The notes under the pieces were generated by a model that worked only from the letters and a program-made list of their open reading frames with translations, was not told where the DNA came from and did no database searches. This document shows, in pieces, positions 25,323 through 39,554 of a DNA stretch of 64,000 nt. Within the stretch, counting starts at the first letter, position 1, and the number at the start of each line of letters is the position of its first letter. The stretch comes from Acinetobacter sp. SAAs474 (lineage in GTDB: Bacteria > Pseudomonadota > Gammaproteobacteria > Pseudomonadales > Moraxellaceae), in the NCBI RefSeq assembly GCF_032823475.1, contig NZ_CP127915.1, forward strand, positions 682,001 to 746,000, written 5' to 3'. The translations under genes were made by a program, and so were the position numbers.

Positions 25323-28169
25323 ATGAGCGATAAGCAAACTCCTGAAAATGCAGTGGATTATAAAGCCACGTTAAATCTCCCAGGTACTGAATTTGCAATG
25401 AAAGCAAATCTCGCAGTACGTGAAGTGAAATGGTTGGAAGAGTGGTATGCCGACAACATTTATCAGCAGATTCGTGCATCGCGTATTGGTAAGAAAAAGT
25501 ATATTCTTCACGATGGTCCTCCGTATGCCAATGGTCAAATTCATTTAGGCCATGCCGTCAATAAAGTTTTAAAAGATATTATTATTAAAAGTCGCGTGAT
25601 GGATGGCTTTGATGCCCCTTATGTACCGGGTTGGGACTGTCACGGTTTACCTATTGAACTTAAAGTTGAAGAAAAAGTAGGTAAAGTTGGAGTTAAAGTT
25701 GACGCCTCGACTTTCCGTAAAGCATGCCGTGAATATGCTTATACACAAGTCGAATTACAGAAAAAAGATTTTATCCGCATGGGTGTATTTGGCGACTGGG
25801 ATCAGCCTTATTTAACCATGAACTTTAAACAGGAAGCCGACATTGTTCGCGCACTGGGTGAAATTGCACGTAATGGTCACATTCAACCGGGTCTTAAACC
25901 TGTTAACTGGTGTTTAGATTGTGGTTCAGCACTAGCTGAAGCAGAAGTTGAATATGAAGATAAGAAATCAGACGCCATTGATGTTGGTTTTAGTGTTGTA
26001 GACTTAGCTGATTTATCGCAACGTTTAGGGATTACAGTTCAAGATCCAACCGATATTGTGATTTGGACCACGACACCTTGGACACTTCCAGCCAACCAAG
26101 CAGTTGCCTTACACGCAGATATTGAATACCAGTTAGTAAAAGCGACTGGTGAAAATAAAGCTGCACAGCATCTAATTCTTGCCAAAGATCTCGTGGAATC
26201 TGCAACACAACGTTATGGCTTTGAGTCTTTCGAAGTTTTAGCAGATTTTGTTGGTGCCAAACTTGAACATCTGATCTTACAACATCCATTAATTGCAACG
26301 CGTCAAGTTCCGGTAATTTTAGGTGAGCACGTCATTGCAACCAGTGGTACAGGTGCCGTACATACTGCACCAGGTCATGGTGTTGATGACTATAAAGTCG
26401 GTCTGCAATATCAGTTAAAAGTTGAGAATCCTGTTGGCGGTAATGGTGTTTATTTACCAAGCGCTGCGATTTTTGCAGGCGAACATATTTATAAAGCCAA
26501 TCCTAAAATTATTGCAGCATTAGGTGAAGCCAACAAACTGTGGGCACATCATCCAATTAAACATAGTTATCCACATTGCTGGCGTCATAAAACACCAATT
26601 ATCTTTCGTGCAACACCCCAATGGTTTATTAGCATGGATGAAAAAGGTTTACGTCAAGGTGCATTGGATGCCATTGAAAATGAGATCAGTTTTGTCCCTG
26701 ATTGGGGTAAAAATCGTATTCAGTCAATGATTGAAGGCCGCCCAGACTGGTGTATTTCACGACAAAGAACTTGGGGTGTACCTATTCCGTTCTTTGTACA
26801 TAAAGATACCAATGAGCTACATCCTCGTACACCTGAGTTAATTGAAGAAGTTGCAAAACTCATTGAACAAGAAGGTATTGATGCATGGTTTAATCGAGAT
26901 GCACAGGACTTTATTGGTGATGATGCTCAGCAGTATAATTGTGTCCGTGATACCTTAGATGTATGGTTTGATTCTGGTACAACACATTATGGTGTATTAC
27001 GTGAACGTGAGGAACTTCAAGATCCTGCGGACTTATATCTTGAAGGCTCAGATCAACATCGTGGTTGGTTCCAATCTTCTCTACTGACATCTATTGCCAT
27101 TAATCAACGTGCCCCATATAAAGGTTTGTTGACGCATGGTTTTGTCGTCGATGAGAAAGGACGTAAAATGTCGAAGTCGATTGGTAATATCATCATGCCA
27201 CAAGACATTATTAAAGATATGGGTGCTGATGGTTTACGTTTTTGGATTGCATCCGCTGACTATCGCTATGAAATGACGGCAGGTAAAGAAATCTTTAACC
27301 GTGCCTCTGATGGCTATCGCCGTATCCGTAATACACTACGCTTCTTATTGGCTAACCTTAATGGCTTTAAACCTTCAACAGATGCCTTGGCTGTCGATCA
27401 ACTGATTGCATTAGATCAATATATTTTACAACGTGCTGCTGAAGTACAAAATGTCATTCAAAAAGCATATGAAGACATGAACTTCCATATTGTGACCAAT
27501 GCTTTAACTAATTTCTGTATCAATGATCTTGGTGGTTTCTATTTAGACATTATTAAAGATCGTCAATATACGACCAAAGCAGATTCACAAGCACGTCATT
27601 CAGCGCAAACTGCCCTATATCATTTGGTACAAGCATTTGTTCGCTGGATGGCACCTATTTTAAGCTTTACCGCACAAGAAGCTTGGCCATTGATTCCTGA
27701 ACAAACAGAGAAATATGTCTTTACAGCTGAATGGTATGATATTCCTGTAGCAACAACAGCGAATTTAATTTCTGAAGCAGAATGGCAAACACTGATTGAA
27801 GTGAAATCAGCAGTCAATAAGCAAATTGAAACTGCACGTAATGCAAAATTAGTTGGCTCAAACTTATCGGCAAAAGTAGAACTTTGGGCAACAACACATC
27901 TCAAATCCCTACTTGATCAATTAAGTGATGAACTCCGTTTTGTGTTAATTACATCACAAGTCATTGTATATGAATATGATGAAACACAGGGTGAAATGAC
28001 TGATCTGGAAGGTTTACGCGTTAAAATTTCAGCTGCTGATGGTGAAAAATGTGCTCGTTGTTGGCATGTTCTACCAGATGTAAATACTTATTCTGAACAT
28101 CCTGGCTTATGTGGTCGTTGTATTATTAATTTACCGACAGGCCAAGGTGAAGAGAGAAAATATGCCTAA
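25323..28169 (+). CDS. ileS: Isoleucyl-tRNA synthetase
   Basis: 948 residues. Class I synthetase motifs: PPYANGQIHLGHAVNK (HIGH) near residue 58 and GRKMSKSIGN (KMSKS) near residue 615; an editing domain (WTTTPWTLPANQAVA, with GTGAVHTAPGHG) and a C-terminal zinc site (CARCWH ... CGRC). This is the standard mupirocin-sensitive bacterial type by layout. The end overlaps the start of lspA by 8 bp. Confidence 0.98.
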   Translation: MSDKQTPENAVDYKATLNLPGTEFAMKANLAVREVKWLEEWYADNIYQQIRASRIGKKKYILHDGPPYANGQIHLGHAVNKVLKDIIIKSRVMDGFDAPYVPGWDCHGLPIELKVEEKVGKVGVKVDASTFRKACREYAYTQVELQKKDFIRMGVFGDWDQPYLTMNFKQEADIVRALGEIARNGHIQPGLKPVNWCLDCGSALAEAEVEYEDKKSDAIDVGFSVVDLADLSQRLGITVQDPTDIVIWTTTPWTLPANQAVALHADIEYQLVKATGENKAAQHLILAKDLVESATQRYGFESFEVLADFVGAKLEHLILQHPLIATRQVPVILGEHVIATSGTGAVHTAPGHGVDDYKVGLQYQLKVENPVGGNGVYLPSAAIFAGEHIYKANPKIIAALGEANKLWAHHPIKHSYPHCWRHKTPIIFRATPQWFISMDEKGLRQGALDAIENEISFVPDWGKNRIQSMIEGRPDWCISRQRTWGVPIPFFVHKDTNELHPRTPELIEEVAKLIEQEGIDAWFNRDAQDFIGDDAQQYNCVRDTLDVWFDSGTTHYGVLREREELQDPADLYLEGSDQHRGWFQSSLLTSIAINQRAPYKGLLTHGFVVDEKGRKMSKSIGNIIMPQDIIKDMGADGLRFWIASADYRYEMTAGKEIFNRASDGYRRIRNTLRFLLANLNGFKPSTDALAVDQLIALDQYILQRAAEVQNVIQKAYEDMNFHIVTNALTNFCINDLGGFYLDIIKDRQYTTKADSQARHSAQTALYHLVQAFVRWMAPILSFTAQEAWPLIPEQTEKYVFTAEWYDIPVATTANLISEAEWQTLIEVKSAVNKQIETARNAKLVGSNLSAKVELWATTHLKSLLDQLSDELRFVLITSQVIVYEYDETQGEMTDLEGLRVKISAADGEKCARCWHVLPDVNTYSEHPGLCGRCIINLPTGQGEERKYA

Positions 28170-28698
28170 TCCAGACCATAAAAAAGGCTTGTTTCAGTTT
28201 TACCCACACAATTTGGTGTGGGTAGGACTTGCTATTGTTGCCATTATTTTAGATCAATGGACGAAATGGATTGCAGTGACACATTTACATTATGCTGTTT
28301 CTGTTCCCGTACTGCCCTGTCTAAACTGGACCTTGCTCTATAATTATGGTGCAGCTTTTAGCTTTTTATCTGATGCTGGCGGATGGCAACGTTATTTTTT
28401 TACCACATTGGCAGGTTTAGTTTCTGTTGTTTTTGTTTTTTGGTTAATGCGGATGCCAAAAAACTTAAAAGTACTACCTAGTGCGATTGCACTGATTTTA
28501 GGGGGTGCTGTAGGCAATTTAATCGACCGTATTTCTTTGGGTTATGTGGTCGATTTTATTCATGTCTATTATAATAATAGTCACTTCCCTGCTTTTAATC
28601 TTGCCGATAGTGCCATTACTCTTGGTGTAATCTTATTATTGATTGATACCTTTTTCTTAGAAAAAAAACGTATCCAACGTGCGGAAGCGCAAAAATGA
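28162..28698 (+). CDS. lspA: LspA, lipoprotein signal peptidase (SPase II)
   Basis: 178 residues with four membrane helices. The catalytic aspartates are D131 (GYVVDF) and D149 (FNLADSAITLG); NWTLLYNYGAAFSFLS is the conserved first-loop motif. It cleaves prolipoproteins such as SsuA and the 721-1077 product. ATG 28162 is inside the end of ileS, indicating coupling; the end overlaps fkpB (ATGA). Confidence 0.97.
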   Translation: MPNPDHKKGLFQFYPHNLVWVGLAIVAIILDQWTKWIAVTHLHYAVSVPVLPCLNWTLLYNYGAAFSFLSDAGGWQRYFFTTLAGLVSVVFVFWLMRMPKNLKVLPSAIALILGGAVGNLIDRISLGYVVDFIHVYYNNSHFPAFNLADSAITLGVILLLIDTFFLEKKRIQRAEAQK

Positions 28699-29177
28699 CA
28701 GATTTTATAAATCCCAATGAAACAACTCGTATTGCCGAGGGTTCTCAAGTTGATCTACACTTTTCAGTCGCAATTGAAAATGGTGCTGAAATTGATAATA
28801 CACGTACACGTACAGAACCTGTGCGTTTAGTGATTGGTGATGGTAATTTACTGCCTGGCTTTGAAAAAGCATTACTCGGTTTATGTGCAGGTGATCGTCG
28901 TACTGTTAGCTTAATGCCAGAAGATGCTTTCGGTCCATGGAATCCAGAAAATGTTCAAAAATTTGATACAGTGAAGTTTGAACAACCGCCGATTGTAGGA
29001 CATATGATCGAATTCGAAGATAAAGCCAAATCGAGTCTTTACGGTGTAGTAAAAACGGTCAATGATGATATTACCGAAATTGATTTTAATCATCCATTAG
29101 CAGGTAAAAATATTACTTTTGAAGTCGAAATCTTTAAAGTAACACCTGCTGGCCAGCAAGGTATAAAAATAATGTAA
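28695..29177 (+). CDS. fkpB: FkpB (SlpA-like), cytoplasmic FKBP-type isomerase
   Basis: 160 residues, SlyD/FkpB type with the catalytic FKBP halves split by an IF chaperone insert: GSQVDLHFSVAIENG, LVIGDGNLLPGFEKALLG, EDAFGPWNPENV. No signal peptide and no histidine-rich tail, which separates it from SlyD and from the three exported FKBPs at the window start. The usual downstream ispH is absent here: a strong terminator follows directly. Confidence 0.93.
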   Translation: MTDFINPNETTRIAEGSQVDLHFSVAIENGAEIDNTRTRTEPVRLVIGDGNLLPGFEKALLGLCAGDRRTVSLMPEDAFGPWNPENVQKFDTVKFEQPPIVGHMIEFEDKAKSSLYGVVKTVNDDITEIDFNHPLAGKNITFEVEIFKVTPAGQQGIKIM

Positions 29178-29192
29178 GGTGCACTAGCACAT

Positions 29193-29226
29193 AAAAAATG
29201 CTCGTCTTATGACGAGCATTTTTTAT
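29193..29226. terminator. Bidirectional terminator between fkpB and the ankyrin gene
   Basis: Arms AAAAATGCTCGTC and GACGAGCATTTTT around TTAT, with a T run on the plus strand and an A run that gives T on the minus strand. Confidence 0.9.
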
Positions 29227-29538
29227 TTATAATCCTTTTAAATAGCATACAACAGCATTATTTCCTGCCATTTCTGCCAACTCTAAAGCATTATATTTTC
29301 CTTGGGAAGCAAGATCAGCACCTTGTGTAATCAAATATTGTACAACTGCAAGGTGATCGTTTTCAGCAGCAGCTTGTAATGCACTATAGCCTTCATCATC
29401 ACAGCTATTTACATCACAGCCCCGCGCAAGGCTCTTTTTTACTTCACTCAAATCACCCAAAGAAGCCCAATAAACCAATTCAGGTAAATGAAGCTCAGCT
29501 TCATCTGCAGGAAGCATAGAAAATGCGTTGAATTTCAT
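29227..29538 (-). CDS. Small ankyrin-repeat protein
   Basis: 103 residues made mainly of three ankyrin repeats: LVYWASLGDLSEVKKSLARG, then DDEGYSALQAAAENDHLAVV and GKYNALELAEMAGNNAVV. No signal peptide, so probably cytoplasmic. Ankyrin repeats bind protein partners; none can be named. Its start has little ribosome-site support but the repeat pattern makes the frame certain. Confidence 0.85.
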   Translation of the reverse strand: MKFNAFSMLPADEAELHLPELVYWASLGDLSEVKKSLARGCDVNSCDDEGYSALQAAAENDHLAVVQYLITQGADLASQGKYNALELAEMAGNNAVVCYLKGL

Positions 29539-29689
29539 GATTCAACCCTCTCAAGTAAATTGAAGCTTAATGTACATTTGAATATGCTGCTCAAGCTAAA
29601 CAGCACACTGATCAAGATACATCATAATATAGCACTTTAGTTTTCAAGCAGGAATAATACTGAAGCTGAATTGTTGAAAAGCATAGCCA

Positions 29690-29722
29690 AAAAAAATCCC
29701 CCAAGCAATGGCTTGGGGGATT
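29690..29722 (-). terminator. rRNA operon terminator
   Basis: AATCCCCCAAGC and GCTTGGGGGATT form a 12-bp GC-rich stem with loop AATG; on the minus strand it is followed by TTTTTTGG. It lies just past the 5S gene. Confidence 0.92.
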
Positions 29723-29734
29723 TTCGAATAATGA

Positions 29735-29849
29735 GCTGGCGATGACTTACTCTCACATGGCTAACGCCACACTACCATCAGCGCGAAGAGGTTTCACTTC
29801 TGAGTTCGGGAAGGGATCAGGTGGTTCACTCTTGCTATTGTCGCCAGCA
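29735..29849 (-). rRNA. rrf: 5S ribosomal RNA
   Basis: About 115 nt, complement beginning GTGCTGGCGACAATAGCAAG and containing CCCGAACTCAGAAGTGAAAC, the conserved 5S core. Ends are approximate. It follows 23S by about 185 bp and is followed by the operon terminator. Confidence 0.95.
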
Positions 29850-30035
29850 CAACTGTTTATGGATACTTGCTTAGACTTACCTATTGCTAAGTTTTCTACC
29901 AAATGAGTTATTAACAGAGGTTATATCTGAGTTGGATATGATGTTCGATTAGCGATACTAAATCAAGTATTTTCATCGTTAGATGATGTTTTATGAATCG
30001 ATTGATGCTTTGTATACAACTGTTTGGGTGTTGTA

Positions 30036-32926
<2,891 letters not shown>

Positions 32927-33269
32927 TACAACCCCAAACAGTCGTTTGTTCCTACAAGTAGAACAACCAACATTACAGTTTAGAGCTTTGTGAACTTAAT
33001 CACTATACAGCTTCAATTAGATTCATATACCAAAACGCTTGATTCAGTTTAATCGCTAGTAACTCATTTCTTGTAATTACTTACTTGAAACGAGTATGAA
33101 CAAATTATTTCAACTCAAATATATTCTGTTAATGATTAACTACTGCCTCGTCAGCACGTAGTAAACTGTGATAAATCACAGAGATTAATAACAATGCATT
33201 TTACAATGCTTTATCACTAAGCTCTATAAGCTATCCGGTTATTTGCTTATAACTTATCCGTAGGATAAG
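32927..33269 (-). other. tRNA-Ala to 23S internal transcribed spacer
   Basis: Part of the rRNA transcript. It holds one arm of the pre-23S processing stem. No gene or ORF of note. Confidence 0.8.
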
Positions 33270-33345
33270 TGGTGGAGACTAGGAGAGTCGAACTCCTGAC
33301 CTCCTGCGTGCAAAGCAGGCGCTCTACCAACTAAGCTAAGTCCCC
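33270..33345 (-). tRNA. tRNA-Ala (anticodon TGC)
   Basis: 76 nt on the minus strand, starting GGGGACTTAGCTTAGTTGG and ending in encoded CCA. The anticodon loop is CTTTGCACG with TGC; the T arm GGAGTTCGACTCTCC is intact. Spacer tRNA of the rRNA operon. Confidence 0.97.
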
Positions 33346-33399
33346 AGCTTAAGATCTCAATATATCTTGTTTCTTTTCACTCAGAATCCTTGAACCCAT

Positions 33400-33436
33400 A
33401 CACTACGCACTCACTTTCGTTCGTTTGTCTTGCACT
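33400..33436 (+). repeat. Dispersed-repeat relative in the rRNA spacer (copy A)
   Basis: CACTACGC, a divergent middle (ACTCACTTTCGTTCG) and TTTGTCTTGCA match the outer parts of the tandem array unit at 3503-3833 (ACTACGC-GCTACGC-TTGTCTTGCA). It lies between tRNA-Ala and tRNA-Ile. Confidence 0.45.
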
Positions 33437-33468
33437 TCGCCTTAAAGTAGCACTTTAAGTCTTGTTCA

Positions 33469-33545
<77 letters not shown>

Positions 33546-33555
33546 TGAGAAAAAT

Positions 33556-33607
33556 CAAAGCACTGCTTTTTTTTGCAAGACAAATAAGCTTCGCTTATGC
33601 GTAGTAT
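33556..33607 (-). repeat. Dispersed-repeat relative in the rRNA spacer (copy B)
   Basis: Read on the minus strand: ATACTACGC, a hairpin ATAAGC-GAA-GCTTAT, TTGTCTTGCA, a T-tract complement, then AAAGCAGTGCTTTG. Both outer blocks and the final palindrome equal the end of the 3503-3837 array and its terminator hairpin; only the middle differs. Located between 16S and tRNA-Ile. Confidence 0.65.
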
Positions 33608-33705
33608 CTGCTCACAAAGACAAATCAATTACTCTGTTTTATCTTTAAGATATATTGCATGAAGAACAACTTGTTGTGGATTCTTACCAATCGTCAATCT
33701 TTCGT

Positions 33706-35243
<1,538 letters not shown>

Positions 35244-35513
35244 AATCATTTTGTAGCTTTAATCTAAGCTACTAAATCTGGCTCATCAATTTTCTGACAA
35301 ATTCTCTCAAATAAACTTCGAGTAATTTAAACCAATCAATCAATGATAATATTTCGATCAATCAATCAGTAAAAATCCACACAAGTTGTTCTTCATAATT
35401 TCTTAATGATCTTCTTAGTATCTCGTCAATACTAAGCTTTGAACTTCAATAAACTAAACAACTTAGCACTTCGTGCTAACTTCGTTTCCGTCTATCTCGT
35501 CGGTATGGGGTGC
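35244..35513 (-). other. 16S leader region
   Basis: Transcribed leader of the rRNA operon. It holds the 5' arm of the pre-16S stem (ATGAAGAACAACTTGTGTGG on the minus strand, about 35377-35396) and a small hairpin TTAGCAC-TTC-GTGCTAA at 35463-35479, probably part of the antitermination leader. Confidence 0.7.
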
Positions 35514-35541
35514 ATTCTAGAGCATTTACATTTCTTTGCAA
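35514..35541 (-). promoter_or_regulatory. rRNA operon promoter
   Basis: Minus strand -35 TTGCAA (35536-35541), 16-bp spacer, -10 TAGAAT (35514-35519), then a GCACCCC discriminator/start region rich in G and C, as expected for a stringently controlled rRNA promoter. AT-rich DNA upstream (A and T tracts around 35560-35640) could act as an UP element. Confidence 0.65.
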
Positions 35542-36435
35542 CCCCTATTTTTAATATTTGTGAACAGGTGCTCTATTTTTCACCAAAAAATAAGGAAAAT
35601 ATATATATTTAGACGTTTTTTATACAATTTAGCGCTATTTTAAGTCAAATAATGAAATTTCATAGGTTAAATACAGTATTAACGTTGAAGATAAATCCTC
35701 AAGTCCTGTTGATCTATCAATTTAAACTGACTGGCTTATATCGTATGATTGGCGCTTATTGCAACAATGGGCAATGAATCACTATGCAATCATAAAAAAA
35801 TTAACACTTAACACCATCATAAATAAAATAGATCACCACGGATAAAATATCATCCAGTCGTATATCGCATTGTTATGTTTAGAACAACAGTACTGGAACT
35901 GTGTGAATTAAACAAAGCGTTATAGCGCACTTAAATTGATGATGTAAAATCAGTATTTTTATCAAGCATATATTAAGGTCATTTAATTTAAACAAAAAAA
36001 AGAAAGAGATCTCTCCCAAAATCTCTCTCTTGTAGCTGAATCCTCTAGCGATTCATGGTTTTATTATAATTATTATTCCTCTTATTAATATTTCGATAAT
36101 TAATTAATCTACAACAGTCAAAATGGTTTTTTGAACGATCATCTTAGATCAATATATTTTCTCATATGGCCCTAAGCTTAATCTACGTTTATTTATAATT
36201 GCAATAGCAAAAAGTAAATTTAAGTACTTTTTTTATAAGGTATTTTTGAAGATGCTTATTTAATTTTCAAATATCAAACCAAAGTATGATAAAAGCAGGC
36301 CAAGGCCTGCTTTTATTTTAAAACTATCATGCAATTCAGCATAAATGATCGTATAACACTCAATATTTTATAATATATGAATGGTGTGATCTTTAAGATC
36401 ACACTATAGTGCTTCAATCTCGTTATAGATTTCTA
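35542..36435. other. Long non-coding gap between the rRNA promoter and tyrS
   Basis: About 890 bp, AT-rich, no convincing ORF on either strand. It contains two hairpins: 36291-36314 (AAAAGCAGGCC/GGCCTGCTTTT, the likely tyrS terminator) and 36000-36031 (AAGAAAGAGAT pairing with ATCTCTCTCTT, one mismatch, followed on the minus strand by a T run), perhaps a second terminator that insulates the rRNA promoter. Confidence 0.6.
36291..36314 (-). terminator. tyrS terminator
   Basis: Perfect 11-bp stem AAAAGCAGGCC/GGCCTGCTTTT with a 2-base junction, 120 bp downstream of the tyrS stop; T-rich on both sides. Confidence 0.75.
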
Positions 36436-37650
36436 TTAATCTATAAATGTTACTTTCGCAATTGCTTTTTTACTTGCCTGAACAATTAAAGTAACTTTCT
36501 CTTTAACAGAAAAAGATGCATCAACAGCTTGCCAATTTACTTTGACTGCACCGCGCCCTACCGCATCTTTTGCTTGTGCTGCATTTTTAGTTAATCCGGC
36601 TGCACGTAGAATCGATGCAATAAAAATTTCACCTTGATATTCAGCCAGTGAAATCGTAACTTCAGGGGTACCTTCAGGTAATTCACCTTCAGTAATTAAA
36701 TTACCAGCACCTTTATGGGCATTTTCTGCAGCATCACGGCCATGAAAACGCTCTACCAATTCTAAAGCCAGAATACGTTTTACCTCTTGAGGATTACGAC
36801 CTGCAGCAATTTCTGTCAACAAAATTTGAATTTCATCAACAGATTTAAAACTCAATAAATCAAAATAACGTTCAATCAAAGCATCAGGCATTGATAATAC
36901 TTTTTGATACATTGCTCCTGGTGCATCAAATACACCAATATAGTTACCTAAAGATTTAGACATTTTTTGAACACCGTCCAAACCTTCTAAAATAGGTACC
37001 GTAATACATACCTGCGCTTCTTGATCATAACGACCTTGTAATGTACGCCCCATTAACAAGTTAAAAGTTTGATCAGTCCCGCCCAGTTCAACATCTGCCT
37101 CTAAAGCAATCGAATCATATCCTTGTACTAAAGGATACAAAAATTCATGAATCGCAATTGGCTGATGATTATGATAACGCTTGGTAAAATCATCACGCTC
37201 CAACATACGAGCAACAGTCTGTTGTGATGCCAATTGAATTAAATCAGCAGCAGTTTTATTGGCAAACCACTCAGAGTTAAATACAACCTTGGTTTTGTTT
37301 GGATCAAGAATTTTGAATACTTGCTCTTGATAGGTCTTGGCATTTTCCAATACTTGTTCACGTGATAATGGTGGACGTGTTGCGCTTTTACCTGTTGGGT
37401 CACCAATCATGGCAGTATAGTCACCAATCAAGAAATAGACCTCATGACCTAAATCTTGAAATACTTTAAGTTTATTAATTAAAACCGTATGACCTAAATG
37501 CAGATCGGGTGCAGTAGGATCAAAGCCTGCTTTAATTTTTAATGGACGATTCTGTTTGAGTTTTTTTAATAAATCCTCTTCAGAAATAATTTCATGAGTG
37601 CCTCGTTGAATGAGGGCAAGTTGTTCTTCAGCCGGCAGGAAATTTGACAT
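36436..37650 (-). CDS. tyrS: Tyrosyl-tRNA synthetase
   Basis: 404 residues, class I. HLGH (residues 51-54) in [17 protein letters not shown] and KMSKS in [13 protein letters not shown] are the ATP-binding motifs; a C-terminal S4 RNA-binding domain follows ([15 protein letters not shown]). HLGH and the short length are typical of the TyrZ-like clade rather than E. coli TyrS (HIGH, 424 aa). ATG 37650 has TTGGA seven bases upstream. Divergent from anmK. Confidence 0.96.
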   Translation of the reverse strand: MSNFLPAEEQLALIQRGTHEIISEEDLLKKLKQNRPLKIKAGFDPTAPDLHLGHTVLINKLKVFQDLGHEVYFLIGDYTAMIGDPTGKSATRPPLSREQVLENAKTYQEQVFKILDPNKTKVVFNSEWFANKTAADLIQLASQQTVARMLERDDFTKRYHNHQPIAIHEFLYPLVQGYDSIALEADVELGGTDQTFNLLMGRTLQGRYDQEAQVCITVPILEGLDGVQKMSKSLGNYIGVFDAPGAMYQKVLSMPDALIERYFDLLSFKSVDEIQILLTEIAAGRNPQEVKRILALELVERFHGRDAAENAHKGAGNLITEGELPEGTPEVTISLAEYQGEIFIASILRAAGLTKNAAQAKDAVGRGAVKVNWQAVDASFSVKEKVTLIVQASKKAIAKVTFID

Positions 37651-37731
37651 TACAAAATCCAAATACATCAGTTATCCAATTTGTACGATATACTAACACT
37701 TTTTCAGCATATTGCAGGCTTAAGAATAATC

Positions 37732-38859
37732 ATGACAGCAATCTATATTGGGGTAATGACCGGCACAAGTATGGATGGTGTTGATATTGTTGCAGCTTCT
37801 TTTGACCCATTACAGCTTCATGCCACCTTAACTTTACCATTTGATCCAGATTTAAGAGATGAATTAATGGCATTAACGTTACCAGGTGATAATGAAATTG
37901 ATCGCATGGGAAAAGTTGATGTTGCTTTAGCAAAAATGATTGGCAACGGTATTAATAACTTAATTGAAAAAAATAATATCGATAGAAAAATGATTAAGGC
38001 AATTGGTTCTCATGGTCAAACAATTCGGCATCGTCCAGAGTATGACTTTACATTACAAATTGGTGATCCAAATATTATTACAGAACTGACCAAACTACCG
38101 GTTATTTCAGATTTTCGACGTCGGGACATGGCTGCTGGTGGTCAAGGTGCACCTTTAGTACCAGCCTTTCATCAAGCAATTTTTCAACATCAACATATCC
38201 ATCGTGTAATTTTAAATCTTGGCGGTATTGCCAATGTCAGTTTACTTCCCGCAGGTCAGCCAGAACAAGTATCAGGTTTTGATACAGGCCCAGCCAATAT
38301 CCTGATGGATGGCTGGTGCCACCGCTATACAGGACAGCCTTATGATGAAAATGGCAATTGGGCAGCATATGGCACTCCCATTCGTAATCTTCTCGATCGT
38401 CTGCAAAATCATGATTTTTTTGCCAAAGAACCGCCAAAAAGTACAGGACGTGAAGATTTTAATTTAGAGTGGTTAGATGAGCAAATTGCCGATTGGCGTA
38501 ATGATCTTGATTATAACGAACTTGAAGATACACCTGAAAATATCCAGGCGACCTTATTAAAACTCACCACCCGTGCAATAAAAAAAGCCATCTACCGTTC
38601 AGGTATGACCACAGGTGAAGTTTATGTATGTGGCGGTGGAGCCTATAACTCTCATTTACTTGAACAATTACGCTGGCGTTTACGTAAACACGAATGGACG
38701 GTGCAAAGTACTGCAGATTTAGGACTTAGTCCAACTTGGGTGGAAGCAACCGCATTTGCTTGGTTAGCTATGCGCTTTATACAGCAATTAACGGGTAATC
38801 TACCTGCCGTGACCGGTGCGCAGGGTTACCGTATTTTAGGCACGATCACCGCAGTATAA
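37732..38859 (+). CDS. anmK: AnmK, anhydro-N-acetylmuramic acid kinase
   Basis: 375 residues. The kinase opens the 1,6-anhydro ring and phosphorylates it to MurNAc-6-P, which MupP can use. ATPase-fold motifs are GVMTGTSMDGVD near the start, IGSHGQTIRH, the catalytic aspartate region VISDFRRRDMAAGGQGAPLVPAFH (motif given in part: SDFRRRDMAAGGQG), NLGGIANVSLL and CGGGAYN. ATG 37732 is used; the frame reaches 37681 without family residues. Confidence 0.95.
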   Translation: MTAIYIGVMTGTSMDGVDIVAASFDPLQLHATLTLPFDPDLRDELMALTLPGDNEIDRMGKVDVALAKMIGNGINNLIEKNNIDRKMIKAIGSHGQTIRHRPEYDFTLQIGDPNIITELTKLPVISDFRRRDMAAGGQGAPLVPAFHQAIFQHQHIHRVILNLGGIANVSLLPAGQPEQVSGFDTGPANILMDGWCHRYTGQPYDENGNWAAYGTPIRNLLDRLQNHDFFAKEPPKSTGREDFNLEWLDEQIADWRNDLDYNELEDTPENIQATLLKLTTRAIKKAIYRSGMTTGEVYVCGGGAYNSHLLEQLRWRLRKHEWTVQSTADLGLSPTWVEATAFAWLAMRFIQQLTGNLPAVTGAQGYRILGTITAV

Positions 38860-38867
38860 TCAAAAAT

Positions 38868-38884
38868 GCCAGTCTTAGACTGGC
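38868..38884. terminator. Bidirectional terminator between anmK and erpA
   Basis: GCCAGTC-TTA-GACTGGC with A run before and ATATTTTT after, between convergent genes. Confidence 0.85.
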
Positions 38885-38915
38885 GATATTTTTAGCACAG
38901 CGAACTATTTTATAT

Positions 38916-39251
38916 TTAAATCGAGAATGAAGAGCCACAACCGCATGTTGTGGTTGCATTTGGATTTTGTACGATAAAACGCGAACCTTCCAATCCTTCA
39001 ATATAATCGACAACAGAACCAACCAAATATTGATAACTCAATGAGTCAACTAACATTTTAACATCACCATTGATAAATTCAGCATCATCTTCATTTTGAC
39101 TTTCTGCAAAATTAAAGCCATAAGAAAAGCCCGAACATCCTCCACCAGTCACATAAACGCGTAGCATTAAATCGTGGTTACCTTCACTGTCACGCAATTG
39201 GCGTACTTTTTTGGCAGCGTTGTCAGTCATCACAAGAGCTGGAGCATTCAT
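38916..39251 (-). CDS. erpA: ErpA, A-type iron-sulfur carrier
   Basis: 111 residues. Cluster ligands C39 ([11 protein letters not shown]), C103 and C105 (CGCGSSFSI) are in the standard positions. It delivers Fe-S clusters to apoproteins such as IspG/IspH. Single gene convergent with anmK. Confidence 0.95.
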   Translation of the reverse strand: MNAPALVMTDNAAKKVRQLRDSEGNHDLMLRVYVTGGGCSGFSYGFNFAESQNEDDAEFINGDVKMLVDSLSYQYLVGSVVDYIEGLEGSRFIVQNPNATTTCGCGSSFSI

Positions 39252-39554
39252 GTCGGCATTCCTCAGTACAATGGAGTCTTAAATCAATCATAAAAGACAA
39301 TATATAAGTATAACATACCCAATATAAGGCCATTTATTACAATTCAAAGTTAAACTTGACTAATTTTATCAGATTTTTACCTGATCAAGTACAATGTGAT
39401 AAATAATTGAACCCGATGGGTTGTATTTAATTTTATCATTTTCATCATTAATAAAATATTCAGTGCAGACGATCGAAAAAGTGTGATCACATTTTTGCTT
39501 TAAGCAATACATCATTTAGAATGAAGCAACTTTTTTATTAGATTTGATAACACC
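39252..39554. other. Divergent promoter region of erpA and the ABC-F gene
   Basis: About 300 bp, AT-rich, with promoter-like sequences on both strands but no ORF or distinct structure. Confidence 0.4.
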